From: Paeniglutamicibacter antarcticus
GTDB lineage: Bacteria; Actinomycetota; Actinomycetes; Actinomycetales; Micrococcaceae
Reading direction: 5' to 3'
DNA: 64,000 nucleotides
Assembly: GCF_900010755.1 (NCBI RefSeq)
Contig: NZ_CZJT01000110.1
Span: 124,001 to 188,000 of the forward strand
The translations under genes and the position numbers were made by a program. This document shows positions 34,850 to 43,466 of the stretch, piece after piece; the stretch's first letter is position 1; each line of letters opens with the position of its first letter. Under the pieces are notes generated by a model. That model ran no database searches, was not told the DNA's origin, and worked only from the letters and a program-made list of their open reading frames with translations.

Positions 34850-36340
34850 CTACTGCAGCGTGGCCGAAAGCCTTGCAACATTATCGATCCAGCGGCTCAG
34901 CGGTTTGCGGCTCTTCCACTGTTCCAGCGTCAGCTCCCGCGATTCGGCCCGATAGCTGTCATGGACCCTCATGAGTTCGGCAACCACCTCACGGCCAAGC
35001 AGCATCAAGGTGATTTCCAGGTTCAGGGAGAACGACCGCATGTCCATGTTTGAGGAACCCATCACCGCAAGCTCGTCATCCACCACAAAGCACTTGGAGT
35101 GCAGTACCTGCGGCGCCCGGTACCTGTAGATCCGCACCCCTGCCTTCAGCAGCGCCTCGTAGTAGGACTGTTGGGCATGGTGCACCAGGAACTGGTCGCC
35201 GCGTTCGCACACGAACAGCTCCACTGCCACCCCGCGTTGGGCGGCCGTGGTGATGGCATAGAGCAGTGAATCATCGGGGACGAAGTAAGGGCTGGTGATC
35301 GATAGCCGTTCGGTGGCCGAGTAGATCAGCGTGTTGAACAGCCGCAGGTTGTTCTCCGATTCGAAACCGGGTCCGCTGGGCACCAACTGGCCGATGGCTT
35401 CGCCGGCATTCTGGGACTCGTTGATCGAGCGTTCCACCTCGGCCAGGTCCTGCATCAGGTCATCGTCGCTTTCCTGCGACCAGTCGGTGGCAAAAACCAC
35501 GTCGAGTCCCGAAACCAGTGGCCCGCGGACCTTGACCATGAGCTCGACCCACGTGCGGCCGCTCCGGTGTGCCGAGGCCCGCTTATAGCCGGGTTCAATC
35601 AGGTTCTGGCTTCCGGTGAACGCTACCTGCCCGTCAACCACCACGATCTTGCGGTGGTTGCGCAGGTCCGGCCGGCGCCATTGGCGCTGGAAGGGTGCCA
35701 GCGGAAGCATGCGGCGCCATTGGATTCCGGCTTGGGTCAGCCGCCGGGTCAATCCGAAGTACCCCTTCACGCGGATGGTCCCCAAGTGGTCGAACAGCAC
35801 ACGGACCTTGACTCCGCGTGAAACAGCCCGCTCCAAGGAGTCGAGTATCGGGCCCACATACGTGGGGTCATCACCCATGATGTAAAACTGCACGTGGACG
35901 TAGTGCCGGGCCCTGTCGATTTCCTGGCGCATCTGGTCAAAGGAGTCCGCATACCCGGTGATGAATTCAACCGCGTTGCCTTCCTGCAGTGGAAGGGCAC
36001 CGAGGGACTTGTTCAGTGATACCGCCGAAAGCACCCACTCGGGCGCATCGGGAACCACGTCGTCCCCGATCATGTGCTGGGTGGCCTCAAGGATTGATTC
36101 ATTCACCCGTTTCTGGCGCTCGATCCGCCGGCGGGAAAGCTTGGTGTTTGCAAAGAGCCAGTAGAGGATCAATCCCACAAAGGGGATGAAGAAGATGGCC
36201 AGAAGCCACGCCATGGCCGTGGTCGGGCGGCGGTTGCCAGGAACGATGCCGATCATCGTGATCCGGAGAGCCAACTCCACGGTCAGGGCAATCGACCACA
36301 GGGTGGCGCCAACAGCCAGCGCACTGCTGCCAAAATCCAT
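34850..36340 (-). CDS. cls: cardiolipin synthase
   Basis: The 496-residue phospholipase-D superfamily enzyme has two N-terminal helices (about 3-25 and 42-62) and two HKD motifs, HRKIVVVDG near 222 and HSKCFVVDDELAVMGSSN near 407. It condenses two phosphatidylglycerols into cardiolipin at the membrane. I chose the ATG at 36340 (MDFGSSALA); the ATG at 36367 adds nine residues. It is divergent from pabC. Confidence 0.94.
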   Translation of the reverse strand: MDFGSSALAVGATLWSIALTVELALRITMIGIVPGNRRPTTAMAWLLAIFFIPFVGLILYWLFANTKLSRRRIERQKRVNESILEATQHMIGDDVVPDAPEWVLSAVSLNKSLGALPLQEGNAVEFITGYADSFDQMRQEIDRARHYVHVQFYIMGDDPTYVGPILDSLERAVSRGVKVRVLFDHLGTIRVKGYFGLTRRLTQAGIQWRRMLPLAPFQRQWRRPDLRNHRKIVVVDGQVAFTGSQNLIEPGYKRASAHRSGRTWVELMVKVRGPLVSGLDVVFATDWSQESDDDLMQDLAEVERSINESQNAGEAIGQLVPSGPGFESENNLRLFNTLIYSATERLSITSPYFVPDDSLLYAITTAAQRGVAVELFVCERGDQFLVHHAQQSYYEALLKAGVRIYRYRAPQVLHSKCFVVDDELAVMGSSNMDMRSFSLNLEITLMLLGREVVAELMRVHDSYRAESRELTLEQWKSRKPLSRWIDNVARLSATLQ

Positions 36341-36474
36341 TGCCGACTCCCGTCCAGAACCCCTCACGACCAGGCCTCCAGCCTACCGCCAGCTCCCCCT
36401 GGGCCCCGAGGCTCCCCCGTTCACCCACCGTGCGGCTTCACTCCCCTGCCGTTCCCGGCTGTAATCTGGTATCC

Positions 36475-37350
36475 ATGACTGCACTTGTGTTCTTGGACCT
36501 CGAATTCCCTGCCGGCCGCATTGCCGATGCCTCAACACCCCAGCTCTCGGTCTTGGACCAGGGCGTCACTCGTGGCGACGGGGTTTTTGAATCGGCACTT
36601 TACACAGGTTCGGTGGTCCGCAAGATCGATGCCCACTTGGCCCGCCTGCGCGTCTCGGCCGAGACCTGCGACTTGGATATCCCCGGCGAGGATGCATGGC
36701 GTGCTGCCATTGCCACGGCGGTTCAGTCATTTGATGCAAGCACCCCGCGCGATGAAGCTGTCGTCAAGCTCATTGCCACCCGTGGAACCGAAGGCACCGG
36801 CCACGGGACCTGCTGGGTCACCGTCTCCCCGGCTCCCGAACTCGGCCGGACACAGCGAGAGAGCGGAATCAGCGTGATCCTGCTGGACCGTGGCTACGAC
36901 TCGACGGTCGCCGAACGTTCGCCGTGGCTGTTGATGGGCGCCAAGACGCTTTCCTACGCGGTGAACATGGCTGCCTTGCGCCACGCGAAGAAGAACGATG
37001 CCGACGATGTCATTTTCACCTCGAGCGACGGCATCGTTTTGGAGGGCCCGACCTCCACGGTGCTGCTTGCCCTCCGAGACGGGGACGTGAAGCGGCTGAT
37101 CACCCCGACCTTGGAGACCGGCATCCTGCCGGGCACCACGCAGGGCGCCATCTTCGATGCTGCCAAGGCCGCCGGCTGGGAACTGGGTTACGGCCCGCTG
37201 ACCCCCGAGCACCTCATGGATGCCGAAGGCGTCTGGTTGGTTTCGAGCATTCGCCTGCTGACACCCGTGAATTCGATTGACGGAGTCGCGATTGCCCGGG
37301 ATGCAGAACTGCACGCCGAACTCACCTCCATGGTCAACGCCATCGGCTAA
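36475..37350 (+). CDS. pabC: class IV aminotransferase, probable aminodeoxychorismate lyase
   Basis: The 291-residue PLP enzyme has the fold-type IV motifs: SVLDQGVTRGDGVFESALY near 24, the PLP lysine in MGAKTLSYAVNMAA near 162, and GPTSTVLLAL then TGILPGTTQGAI. PabC releases pyruvate to give 4-aminobenzoate. The PabB fusion nearby supports this over a branched-chain aminotransferase, but the two are hard to tell apart by sequence. Start at 36475 chosen at the ATG where homology begins. Confidence 0.85.
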   Translation: MTALVFLDLEFPAGRIADASTPQLSVLDQGVTRGDGVFESALYTGSVVRKIDAHLARLRVSAETCDLDIPGEDAWRAAIATAVQSFDASTPRDEAVVKLIATRGTEGTGHGTCWVTVSPAPELGRTQRESGISVILLDRGYDSTVAERSPWLLMGAKTLSYAVNMAALRHAKKNDADDVIFTSSDGIVLEGPTSTVLLALRDGDVKRLITPTLETGILPGTTQGAIFDAAKAAGWELGYGPLTPEHLMDAEGVWLVSSIRLLTPVNSIDGVAIARDAELHAELTSMVNAIG

Positions 37351-37379
37351 CTCCTGCTCGGCAATCTGGCCAGCAGCAG

Positions 37380-37405
37380 CGTGGGTGCCATTCATCGCAC
37401 CCACG
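37380..37405 (+). terminator. hairpin after pabC
   Basis: CGTGGGTGC (37380-37388) pairs with GCACCCACG (37397-37405) across an 8-nt loop. No T-run follows, so it may be weak. Confidence 0.55.
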
Positions 37406-37448
37406 GGAAAACTTCGAACACCATCTCGTACCAGATCCAAGGAATCCA

Positions 37449-37949
37449 ATGCCGTTGAACAAGAAAACACTCAAAGACGACGGGTTCGCCGGATTCCGGC
37501 CCATCAGGTCCCTTGAAATCAACAGGATTCCACAACACCAGGGGATCTTCGTGGTGCTGCGGCCCGCTGGTTTTGAACCGCGTTTCCTCGCCAAAAGCAC
37601 TGCAGGGGTTTTCAAGAAGAAGAACCCCTCGTTGCCGCAGGCGGGGCTTGAGGCCGAATGGGTGGCTGACGCTGAGGTCCTGTACGTCGGCAAGGCCAGC
37701 CCCGGAAGCAAGGGAAACCGCGGGCTTCGTCGCCAAATCCAGGAATTTGTGGATTTCGGAAACGGCAGGCCGCCCGGCCACTGGGATGGCCGGCTCATCT
37801 GGCAACTGGTGGAGGCAGGGGCCCTTCTGGTGGCATGGAAGGAACTGCCCGCGGAGGAACTGAATGCTGCCCAGGCGAACTACCATGCGCAATTCCGCCA
37901 AGAACACGACAAGTTGCCGTTCGCCAATCTGGTCCAGGCCCGAGCCTAA
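37449..37949 (+). CDS. GIY-YIG-like protein of unknown function
   Basis: The 166-residue protein has GIFVVLRP at 32-39, VLYVGKA at 77-83 and LRRQIQEF near 93, a spacing like the GIY-YIG nuclease fold (first strand, second strand with YVGK, then an Arg helix). The sequence is otherwise unfamiliar and the final catalytic Glu and Asn are not clear, so nuclease activity is unproven. It lies 27 bp upstream of the NUDIX gene on the same strand and is probably co-transcribed. Confidence 0.55.
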   Translation: MPLNKKTLKDDGFAGFRPIRSLEINRIPQHQGIFVVLRPAGFEPRFLAKSTAGVFKKKNPSLPQAGLEAEWVADAEVLYVGKASPGSKGNRGLRRQIQEFVDFGNGRPPGHWDGRLIWQLVEAGALLVAWKELPAEELNAAQANYHAQFRQEHDKLPFANLVQARA

Positions 37950-37976
37950 GAATTCCTGAGGGAGCATCAACCGCAG

Positions 37977-38462
37977 ATGGGTGACTCGACCGGTGAAAAC
38001 ACCAGAAATGATTTCATGGTGGTTCCTGCCTCATATGTTTTTCTGCTGCGCGGGAGCAAGGTTTTGTTGCAGCTGCGGCAAAACACAGGGTTCATGGACG
38101 GCCACTGGGCCTGCGCTGCTGCGGGCCATGTGGAATCCGGCGAATCGGCACTCCAAGCCGCGGTGCGTGAATCCGAGGAAGAAATCGGTATCTTGCTGAC
38201 CCCGGATTCGCTCACCGCGTTGACAGCCCTTCATCGGACCAACGGCGGGGCCAGGGTGCTGGATCAGCGCGTGGACTTCTTCTTTTCCTGTACCCAATGG
38301 GATGGCGAACCACGTGTCCGGGAGCCAGAAAAATGCGCCGCCTTGCAATGGTTTGAGCTGGACCAACTCCCCGAGCTCATGCCCGCCCATGAACGCCATG
38401 TGCTCGAACGTTTCATTACCGGAATGCTCAGCCCGATCGAATCGTTCGGGTTCGATCGCTAG
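37977..38462 (+). CDS. NUDIX hydrolase
   Basis: The 161-residue protein has a complete Nudix box at residues 50-72 (G50, E56, R64, E65, E68, E69, G71) and should hydrolyse a nucleoside diphosphate linked to another group. The exact substrate is unknown. An AGGGAG site lies upstream. It is convergent with the ECF transporter and shares a terminator. Confidence 0.92.
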   Translation: MGDSTGENTRNDFMVVPASYVFLLRGSKVLLQLRQNTGFMDGHWACAAAGHVESGESALQAAVRESEEEIGILLTPDSLTALTALHRTNGGARVLDQRVDFFFSCTQWDGEPRVREPEKCAALQWFELDQLPELMPAHERHVLERFITGMLSPIESFGFDR

Positions 38463-38535
38463 TTCTTGTTGTTCAAACGTGTCTGGGTGGATCACCGTCG
38501 GGCAGCGCCCGGCACCAATCCACCCAGTCAAGAAC
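38462..38535. terminator. bidirectional terminator between the NUDIX and ECF genes
   Basis: A long interrupted hairpin: GTTCTTG (38462-38468) with CAAGAAC (38529-38535), CTGGGTGGAT (38483-38492) with ATCCACCCAG (38518-38527), and an inner CGGGC-AGC-GCCCG (38499-38511). Confidence 0.75.
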
Positions 38536-38545
38536 CAGTGATCCG

Positions 38546-40906
38546 TTAGCCCCAGACCAGGTTCCAGGTTCCGGCAAATACAGCACCGAGCACCGCACCG
38601 GTCGCGAGCGTCAGACCGAAAAGCACAATCCAAAGATCCCGGGCGGTAAAGACCGAATCGCGCACCCACGTCCGACCCGAGGTCCCAAACCCCTTGGCTT
38701 CCATGGTCACCGCAAGCCGTGAGGCCCTCCGGATAGCCTGAACCAACAGCCCGAAGACCTGTCCCAGATTCGCTTGGACACGTTGGACCAATGAACCGCG
38801 GCTTCCCACTCCCCTGGCCCTGCGAGCCATGCCCAGGGTCGTCCATTCCTCGATCAGCAATCCCAGCAGGCGCATGCCGGCCAGTGCACCGAGCACGAAA
38901 CGGTGTGGCAACTTTGCTTTTTGCGCCAAGGCATTGGCAAGGTCTGTCGGGTCGGTGGTGAACAGGATCAGCACCGCCGGCACCGCGACGGCAAAGGCAC
39001 GCAATCCGGTTGCGGCGCCGGCTGCGACCGAACCCTCGGTGATGGTGAAGAGCCCGAGGTTCAACAGCACAGCACCGGAATCGTTGCCCACCAGGGCAGT
39101 ACCCCAGGCAGCCAAGAGCGCCGCAACCACAAGCGGCCAGGCCCGTGTGAAGAAGCGCCCAAGCGACAAGCCTGCAAGCGGCAGGACCAGCACGGTCACC
39201 AGCACAACGAGGCCGCTGCTGACCCAGTCCATGCTTGCCACCAAGGGAATGGTGGCAAGGCCCACGGCGAGCATCTTCGCCAACGGGTTCGCGCGTCCCA
39301 GGAAGCTGGAACCGCCACGGGCATCGGCCTCGAGCAAGCCCACCCTGGCATCGGCCGCTGCTGTGCCCTGCGGTTCTGCGCTCATGAAGAATTCTTCGGC
39401 GCCCAAGGCCTTGGCGAAGTCTTGATCGTGAGTGACGGCAATGATTGCCGTGCCGTGGGCTAGTTCCTCGCGCAGCAACAAGGCGAGTTCCCGCCAGGTA
39501 TTTGCGTCTTGGCCAAAGGTCGGCTCATCAAGGATCAGCACCGACGGGCTGGAAGCCAAAATGGTGGCCACTGACAAGCGCCGCTTTTCGCCTCCGGAGA
39601 GGGTGAAGGGATTGGCCTCGGCCAGGTGTTCGAGCCTCAGCCTGTGCAAAAGCTCATTGACCCGTTCCTCAATGGCTTCGGGTTCAAAGAACTGCTCCTT
39701 GGTTCCTGGCTTCATGGCATGCCGGGGCCCAAAGGCAAGTTCCTCGCGGACCGTTGCCGCCACGAATTGGTGCTCCGGTTCCTGGAAAACCGAACCAATG
39801 CGTCCAACGAGTTCCGCGGCCCGCCACGTGTAGGGACGTGTTTCGTCCCCATCGACGAGCTCCCCGGTTGCGGCCACGCGGCCCGAGACTTCGGGCAGCA
39901 GGCCACCTAAGGTCAAGGCAAACGTTGATTTCCCGGCACCGTTCGCTCCCCGGACACACCATGCCCCGCCGCCGGTGACCGTGAGGTCAAGGTTCTTCGC
40001 GGCAATCCGCCCGTTCTTCGTCCGGGCAACGGCTAGATCCTTGGCCAGCATAAGGGCAGGTCCCTTGGCGGGATCGATCGCCGCCATCCCGACAAGCGGG
40101 CTGTATCCTGGCACCCAAACCCCTGCGTTGATGAGTTCATCGCGTACAGGTCCTGGGGCAAACAGCGATTGCGGGGATCCATCGTGTGCAACTCCCCCGC
40201 CGGGCTCAAGGACGATGACCCTGTCCATATGCTGGGCCCACGCTTCGAGTCGGTGTTCAACGATCACAAGCGTTGCCCCCGTGGAATCAAGCGCGTTGAT
40301 GACGGCATCACGAACCTCGAGCACGCCTGCAGGGTCCAGGTTTGCCGTTGGTTCATCTAGCAGTACCAACCCGGGTCCCATGGCAAGGATCCCTGCCAGC
40401 GCGAGGCGTTGCTTTTGGCCGCCAGAGAGCGCACCTGTTGGATGGTCCAATGCGACATCCAACCCAACTGCGTCAAGGGCTTCAATGATCCTGCGCTGAA
40501 TCTCCAGTGGCGGAACCGATAAATTCTCGGCGCCAAAGGCCACGTCATCACCGACTCGGGCCTGCACCACCTGGGTTTCAGGGTCCTGTTGCATGAGCCC
40601 CACCATGCCGTTCGCCTCGGCGACGGGACGTCCGTCAAGGCACAGTTCACCCGATGAGTAAGCCTCGTCGTCCTCATGCAAGACCCCGGCCAGTGCGTAC
40701 AGAAGCGTGGATTTTCCGGCACCAGAAGCACCCGCTAACAGCACCCGCTGTCCGGCAGGTATTTCAAGGTCCAGTCCTTGTAGTGCCGGAGCTGAACGGT
40801 CTGCGTGTCTCCAGCCCCAATTTTTGGCGGTTACCGACACTGGCTTGCCGAATGCGTGGGTTTCCGGGGAACCCGCTTCGAGCTTCAGTGTTGAACGCGT
40901 GTCCAT
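38546..40906 (-). CDS. fused ECF transporter: two ATPases plus T component (YkoD-YkoC type)
   Basis: The 786-residue protein carries two ABC ATPases and a membrane T component in one chain. ATPase 1 has GASGAGKST near 62 and LSGGQKQRLALAG near 154. ATPase 2 has GANGAGKST near 322 and LSGGEKRRLSVATI near 434. From about 545 it is an EcfT membrane domain with the coupling motifs LGMARRARGVG and EAKGFGTSG. With YkoE upstream and a TPP riboswitch, it probably imports HMP or thiamine. The ATG at 40906 was chosen; the ORF extends upstream without homology. Confidence 0.92.
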   Translation of the reverse strand: MDTRSTLKLEAGSPETHAFGKPVSVTAKNWGWRHADRSAPALQGLDLEIPAGQRVLLAGASGAGKSTLLYALAGVLHEDDEAYSSGELCLDGRPVAEANGMVGLMQQDPETQVVQARVGDDVAFGAENLSVPPLEIQRRIIEALDAVGLDVALDHPTGALSGGQKQRLALAGILAMGPGLVLLDEPTANLDPAGVLEVRDAVINALDSTGATLVIVEHRLEAWAQHMDRVIVLEPGGGVAHDGSPQSLFAPGPVRDELINAGVWVPGYSPLVGMAAIDPAKGPALMLAKDLAVARTKNGRIAAKNLDLTVTGGGAWCVRGANGAGKSTFALTLGGLLPEVSGRVAATGELVDGDETRPYTWRAAELVGRIGSVFQEPEHQFVAATVREELAFGPRHAMKPGTKEQFFEPEAIEERVNELLHRLRLEHLAEANPFTLSGGEKRRLSVATILASSPSVLILDEPTFGQDANTWRELALLLREELAHGTAIIAVTHDQDFAKALGAEEFFMSAEPQGTAAADARVGLLEADARGGSSFLGRANPLAKMLAVGLATIPLVASMDWVSSGLVVLVTVLVLPLAGLSLGRFFTRAWPLVVAALLAAWGTALVGNDSGAVLLNLGLFTITEGSVAAGAATGLRAFAVAVPAVLILFTTDPTDLANALAQKAKLPHRFVLGALAGMRLLGLLIEEWTTLGMARRARGVGSRGSLVQRVQANLGQVFGLLVQAIRRASRLAVTMEAKGFGTSGRTWVRDSVFTARDLWIVLFGLTLATGAVLGAVFAGTWNLVWG

Positions 40907-40926
40907 GCTCTTCTCGTCCCTTGTAC

Positions 40927-41559
40927 CTAGCGGAACTTCGGTTCGACTGCGGCCTTGCGGCTGGCCAACGCGCTCAAGGCGCCGGTCTTCGCCAACGCGC
41001 GGGTGGCGAAGTAGGACAGCAACCCTGCAATGACCAAACCGGAGACCGTCATGAATCCAACGTAGGCAATCTGCATGCCCATGGTGTATTCGGGGAACCA
41101 ACGGAAGATAAAGGCATCATTGATGCCTCCAAAGAGCCCCGCCACAGTGCCGGCAAGCAAGGCGACCGGCAGGTTCCAGCGGCGGTAACGGAACCCGGCA
41201 AAGACCAGTTCGGCACCCAAACCCTGAATCAACCCGGAAGCAAAAACAGTCATGCCGAACTCGGATCCAAGCAATGAGCTCACGGTGGCGGCGACAAGCT
41301 CGCAGAAGATCGCGGCACCTGGCTTGCGGATGATCAGCGCCCCCAACACGGCCGGGAAAAGCCACATCCCTGCCATGAGGGCCGATGAGGGTGGGAAAGC
41401 AATGAAGAGGAAATCCAGTACATGGTGGGCGCTGTTCCAAGCCCAGAAGATGACACCCGATGACACAGCAATGACTGCGGCGACGACGATGTCGACGACG
41501 CGCCAGTTGGAGTTCTTGGGTGTTGTGTTGTTGTGGCCTCGGCCGGTGATGGTAACCAT
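40927..41559 (-). CDS. ykoE: ECF transporter S component, YkoE type (HMP/thiamine binding)
   Basis: The 210-residue membrane protein matches YkoE-type thiamine/hydroxymethylpyrimidine-binding subunits: VVAAVIAVSSGVIFWAWN near 23, PGAAIFCELVAATVSSLLGS near 80, and ELVFAGFRYRRW near 118. It lies 20 bp upstream of the ATPase/T fusion and downstream of a TPP riboswitch. The ATG at 41559 has a perfect AAGGAGG site; the ATG at 41583 is inside the leader. Confidence 0.92.
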   Translation of the reverse strand: MVTITGRGHNNTTPKNSNWRVVDIVVAAVIAVSSGVIFWAWNSAHHVLDFLFIAFPPSSALMAGMWLFPAVLGALIIRKPGAAIFCELVAATVSSLLGSEFGMTVFASGLIQGLGAELVFAGFRYRRWNLPVALLAGTVAGLFGGINDAFIFRWFPEYTMGMQIAYVGFMTVSGLVIAGLLSYFATRALAKTGALSALASRKAAVEPKFR

Positions 41560-41620
41560 CGTGATGATCCTCCTTGGATTCAAGGAGGGGAGGGGAACGC
41601 ATGATGCGCACCCCTGAGAA

Positions 41621-41720
41621 CTCGACTTCCTTCGCCGGTACTAGCCGGAGCAGGTTCGAGGGTCTGCGGTGTTCCGCACTCTCAGCGCCCGTTCACGGTC
41701 TAAACCGTACGGCGCTCCCC
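41621..41720 (-). ncRNA. TPP riboswitch (THI element)
   Basis: Read on the minus strand, this leader has the conserved THI-box features in order: GGCGCTGAGAGTG, ACCCTCGAACCTG, then CCGGCTAGTACCGGCG and AAGGAAGTCGA. TPP binding should lower expression of ykoE and the ECF fusion when thiamine is plentiful, probably by hiding the ykoE ribosome-binding site about 50 bases downstream. Confidence 0.96.
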
Positions 41721-41802
41721 TGTCGTGATTTGTTTCAGTCATGCCATGCTACCTCAGGCTATGCTGGGGCACGTACAGTTGCAGCAATATTTGGGAGTGC
41801 CC

Positions 41803-42063
41803 GTGAACAGCTTAATGAAACTACTTGGCCCAGCAATTTCAATCGCGGCCGGGTTCTTTGGCGGAAAAATCATTGACAAGGTGTGGATTGGGTTCACCGG
41901 GCAACAGCCGCCCAAGCACGGAAACAAGGAAGCCCAAGCCGAGGCCACGATGCGCCAGGTGATTGGTTTTGCCGTGCTTTCTGCGATCACTGCGGCGTTG
42001 ATCCAGGTGTTCACCGACCGTGCCACCCAAAAAGCGATTGCGAAGTTCACCAAGAACCCGTAA
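41803..42063 (+). CDS. DUF4235 domain-containing small membrane protein
   Basis: The 86-residue protein has two hydrophobic helices (about 6-24 and 55-73) and the family pattern MKLLGPAISIAAGFFGGK and IIDKVW, with a lysine-rich end. Function unknown. I chose GTG at 41803 with a GGGAG site 5 bases upstream; ATG at 41815 is an alternative and the ATG at 41725 overlaps the riboswitch promoter region. Confidence 0.78.
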   Translation: MNSLMKLLGPAISIAAGFFGGKIIDKVWIGFTGQQPPKHGNKEAQAEATMRQVIGFAVLSAITAALIQVFTDRATQKAIAKFTKNP

Positions 42064-42104
42064 CCCGAAAATACCCAGGACCCGAGGAATTTCCGCGGGA
42101 CAAA

Positions 42105-42145
42105 GTAATCCCCACCGGAGAATCAATGATTCCGGTGGGGATTAC
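42105..42145. terminator. bidirectional terminator between DUF4235 and mnhG
   Basis: A perfect 15-bp inverted repeat (42105-42119 with 42131-42145) has an 11-nt loop that can pair further. It ends both convergent units. Confidence 0.85.
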
Positions 42146-42172
42146 GTGTAAGGCCTATGTTGCGACCCGGTA

Positions 42173-42580
42173 TCAGTCGATGAAATCGGTGCGGTTTGAA
42201 CCAGGCTTCTGCCCGTGCGCTGTGTTTTCGCGATTGGCAGCCTCTTCAACCACCAGCGCCAGCTCATCGGCGACCAGGGTGACGCGCTTGAGGTGGCGGG
42301 TGCGGTAGCCGGCACGGCCCACCATGTGGGCGGATACCGGTGCCGTGAGCAACTGGACAATCCAGGCCAGCAGCAGGACCGGGATAACGGCCCAGCTACG
42401 CAGTTCCAAGCCGAGCGCGCTGAGCAACAGGAAGAGCCCGAGCACCTGCGGCTTGGTGGCCGCGTGCATGCGTGAGAGCAAATCAGGGAAGCGGAGCATG
42501 CCAATGCCCGCTGCCAGGGACATCAGGCAGCCCAGGATCATGAAGGTCCCGGCAACAATGTCAATCATCGTGTCAAGCAT
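42173..42580 (-). CDS. mnhG: Mrp Na+/H+ antiporter subunit G
   Basis: The 135-residue subunit has three helices and the MnhG pattern GTFMILGCLMSLAAGIGMLR and FPDLLSRMHAATKPQVLG. It is part of the multi-subunit Mrp antiporter that exports Na+ for protons. It has a longer hydrophilic C-terminal tail than the ~110-residue type. Its start overlaps the mnhF stop by one base (TGATG). Last gene of the operon. Confidence 0.93.
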   Translation of the reverse strand: MLDTMIDIVAGTFMILGCLMSLAAGIGMLRFPDLLSRMHAATKPQVLGLFLLLSALGLELRSWAVIPVLLLAWIVQLLTAPVSAHMVGRAGYRTRHLKRVTLVADELALVVEEAANRENTAHGQKPGSNRTDFID

Positions 42581-42843
42581 CAGGCGTTCCTCCGATCGGT
42601 AACATAACGGGAAACCGTCACGGAGCCAACGAAGCCAACCAGGCAGGCAAGCACCACAAACATCAGGTTGTTGGTGTGCCGGTTTACCGTCATCTCAATG
42701 CACAGGGCAGCCGAAACAATCAGCAACAGCACATCGGTGGCAATGACCCGCTCAAGGATGGAAGGACCCTTGACCAAGCGGATCAGGGCCAGGAAAGCGG
42801 AGATCGAAAGAATGGTCGCGCAAATCCAGAGAACTACGTTCAT
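42580..42843 (-). CDS. mnhF: Mrp Na+/H+ antiporter subunit F
   Basis: The 87-residue subunit has three helices and the conserved RLVKGPSILERVIATDVLLL near residue 22. It overlaps mnhE by four bases (ATGA) and mnhG by one, so it is translationally coupled. Confidence 0.94.
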   Translation of the reverse strand: MNVVLWICATILSISAFLALIRLVKGPSILERVIATDVLLLIVSAALCIEMTVNRHTNNLMFVVLACLVGFVGSVTVSRYVTDRRNA

Positions 42844-43466
42844 GGTGTGCCTTCCTCGCCGGCGTCTGCGGCCCGTGCCGCGGTCTTGGTTTCCGCATTC
42901 AAGGCGGCAAGTTCTTCCTTGCTGCCCATCATGCGGATCAGCCTGGCCTCGATGTCCAGCACGTCGGCGCGCGCCTTGTCCACCCCGGCTTGGTCATTGA
43001 CGTTGAGCACGTGCAGGTACAACGTGGAGGAGCGCCTGTCCACCTCCACGACGAAGGAACCCGGCACGAGTGTCAGCACATGGCCCACCGCAGTGACCAA
43101 CAGGTCGGATTCGGTGCGCAACGACACGGTGATCACCGCGCTCTTGGTCTTCGGCCCGCGGAACACAGCAAGGTACATGACCTCGAAGCTTGCCAGCACC
43201 ACATCCCACAGGAACTTGAAGGCGAAGAGCACCGCCAGCCGCACGTTGAAGCGGCCGGACAGGATCACCGGTGGCAGCTGAAACAGATTGACCACCAGCA
43301 GCGAGAGGACCAGCCCGAAGACCAGGTTTCCCGGGGAGAAATCCTGCCACAGGGCTCCCCAGACCAGCACCATCCACACCAGCAGCGGCAATTCCTGGCG
43401 CAGGGTGGCGCGTTGGCGCTGGCCGCTTTCGTTCTTGGCATCGCTCAGGCGTTGCTGCGGGCTCAT
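42840..43466 (-). CDS. mnhE: Mrp Na+/H+ antiporter subunit E
   Basis: The 208-residue subunit has two N-terminal helices, a central membrane part with FKFLWDVVLASFEVMYLAVF near 88 and LVPGSFVVEVD near 135, as in MnhE. The C-terminal ~45 residues are a polar extension. It overlaps both neighbours by four bases. Confidence 0.92.
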   Translation of the reverse strand: MSPQQRLSDAKNESGQRQRATLRQELPLLVWMVLVWGALWQDFSPGNLVFGLVLSLLVVNLFQLPPVILSGRFNVRLAVLFAFKFLWDVVLASFEVMYLAVFRGPKTKSAVITVSLRTESDLLVTAVGHVLTLVPGSFVVEVDRRSSTLYLHVLNVNDQAGVDKARADVLDIEARLIRMMGSKEELAALNAETKTAARAADAGEEGTP

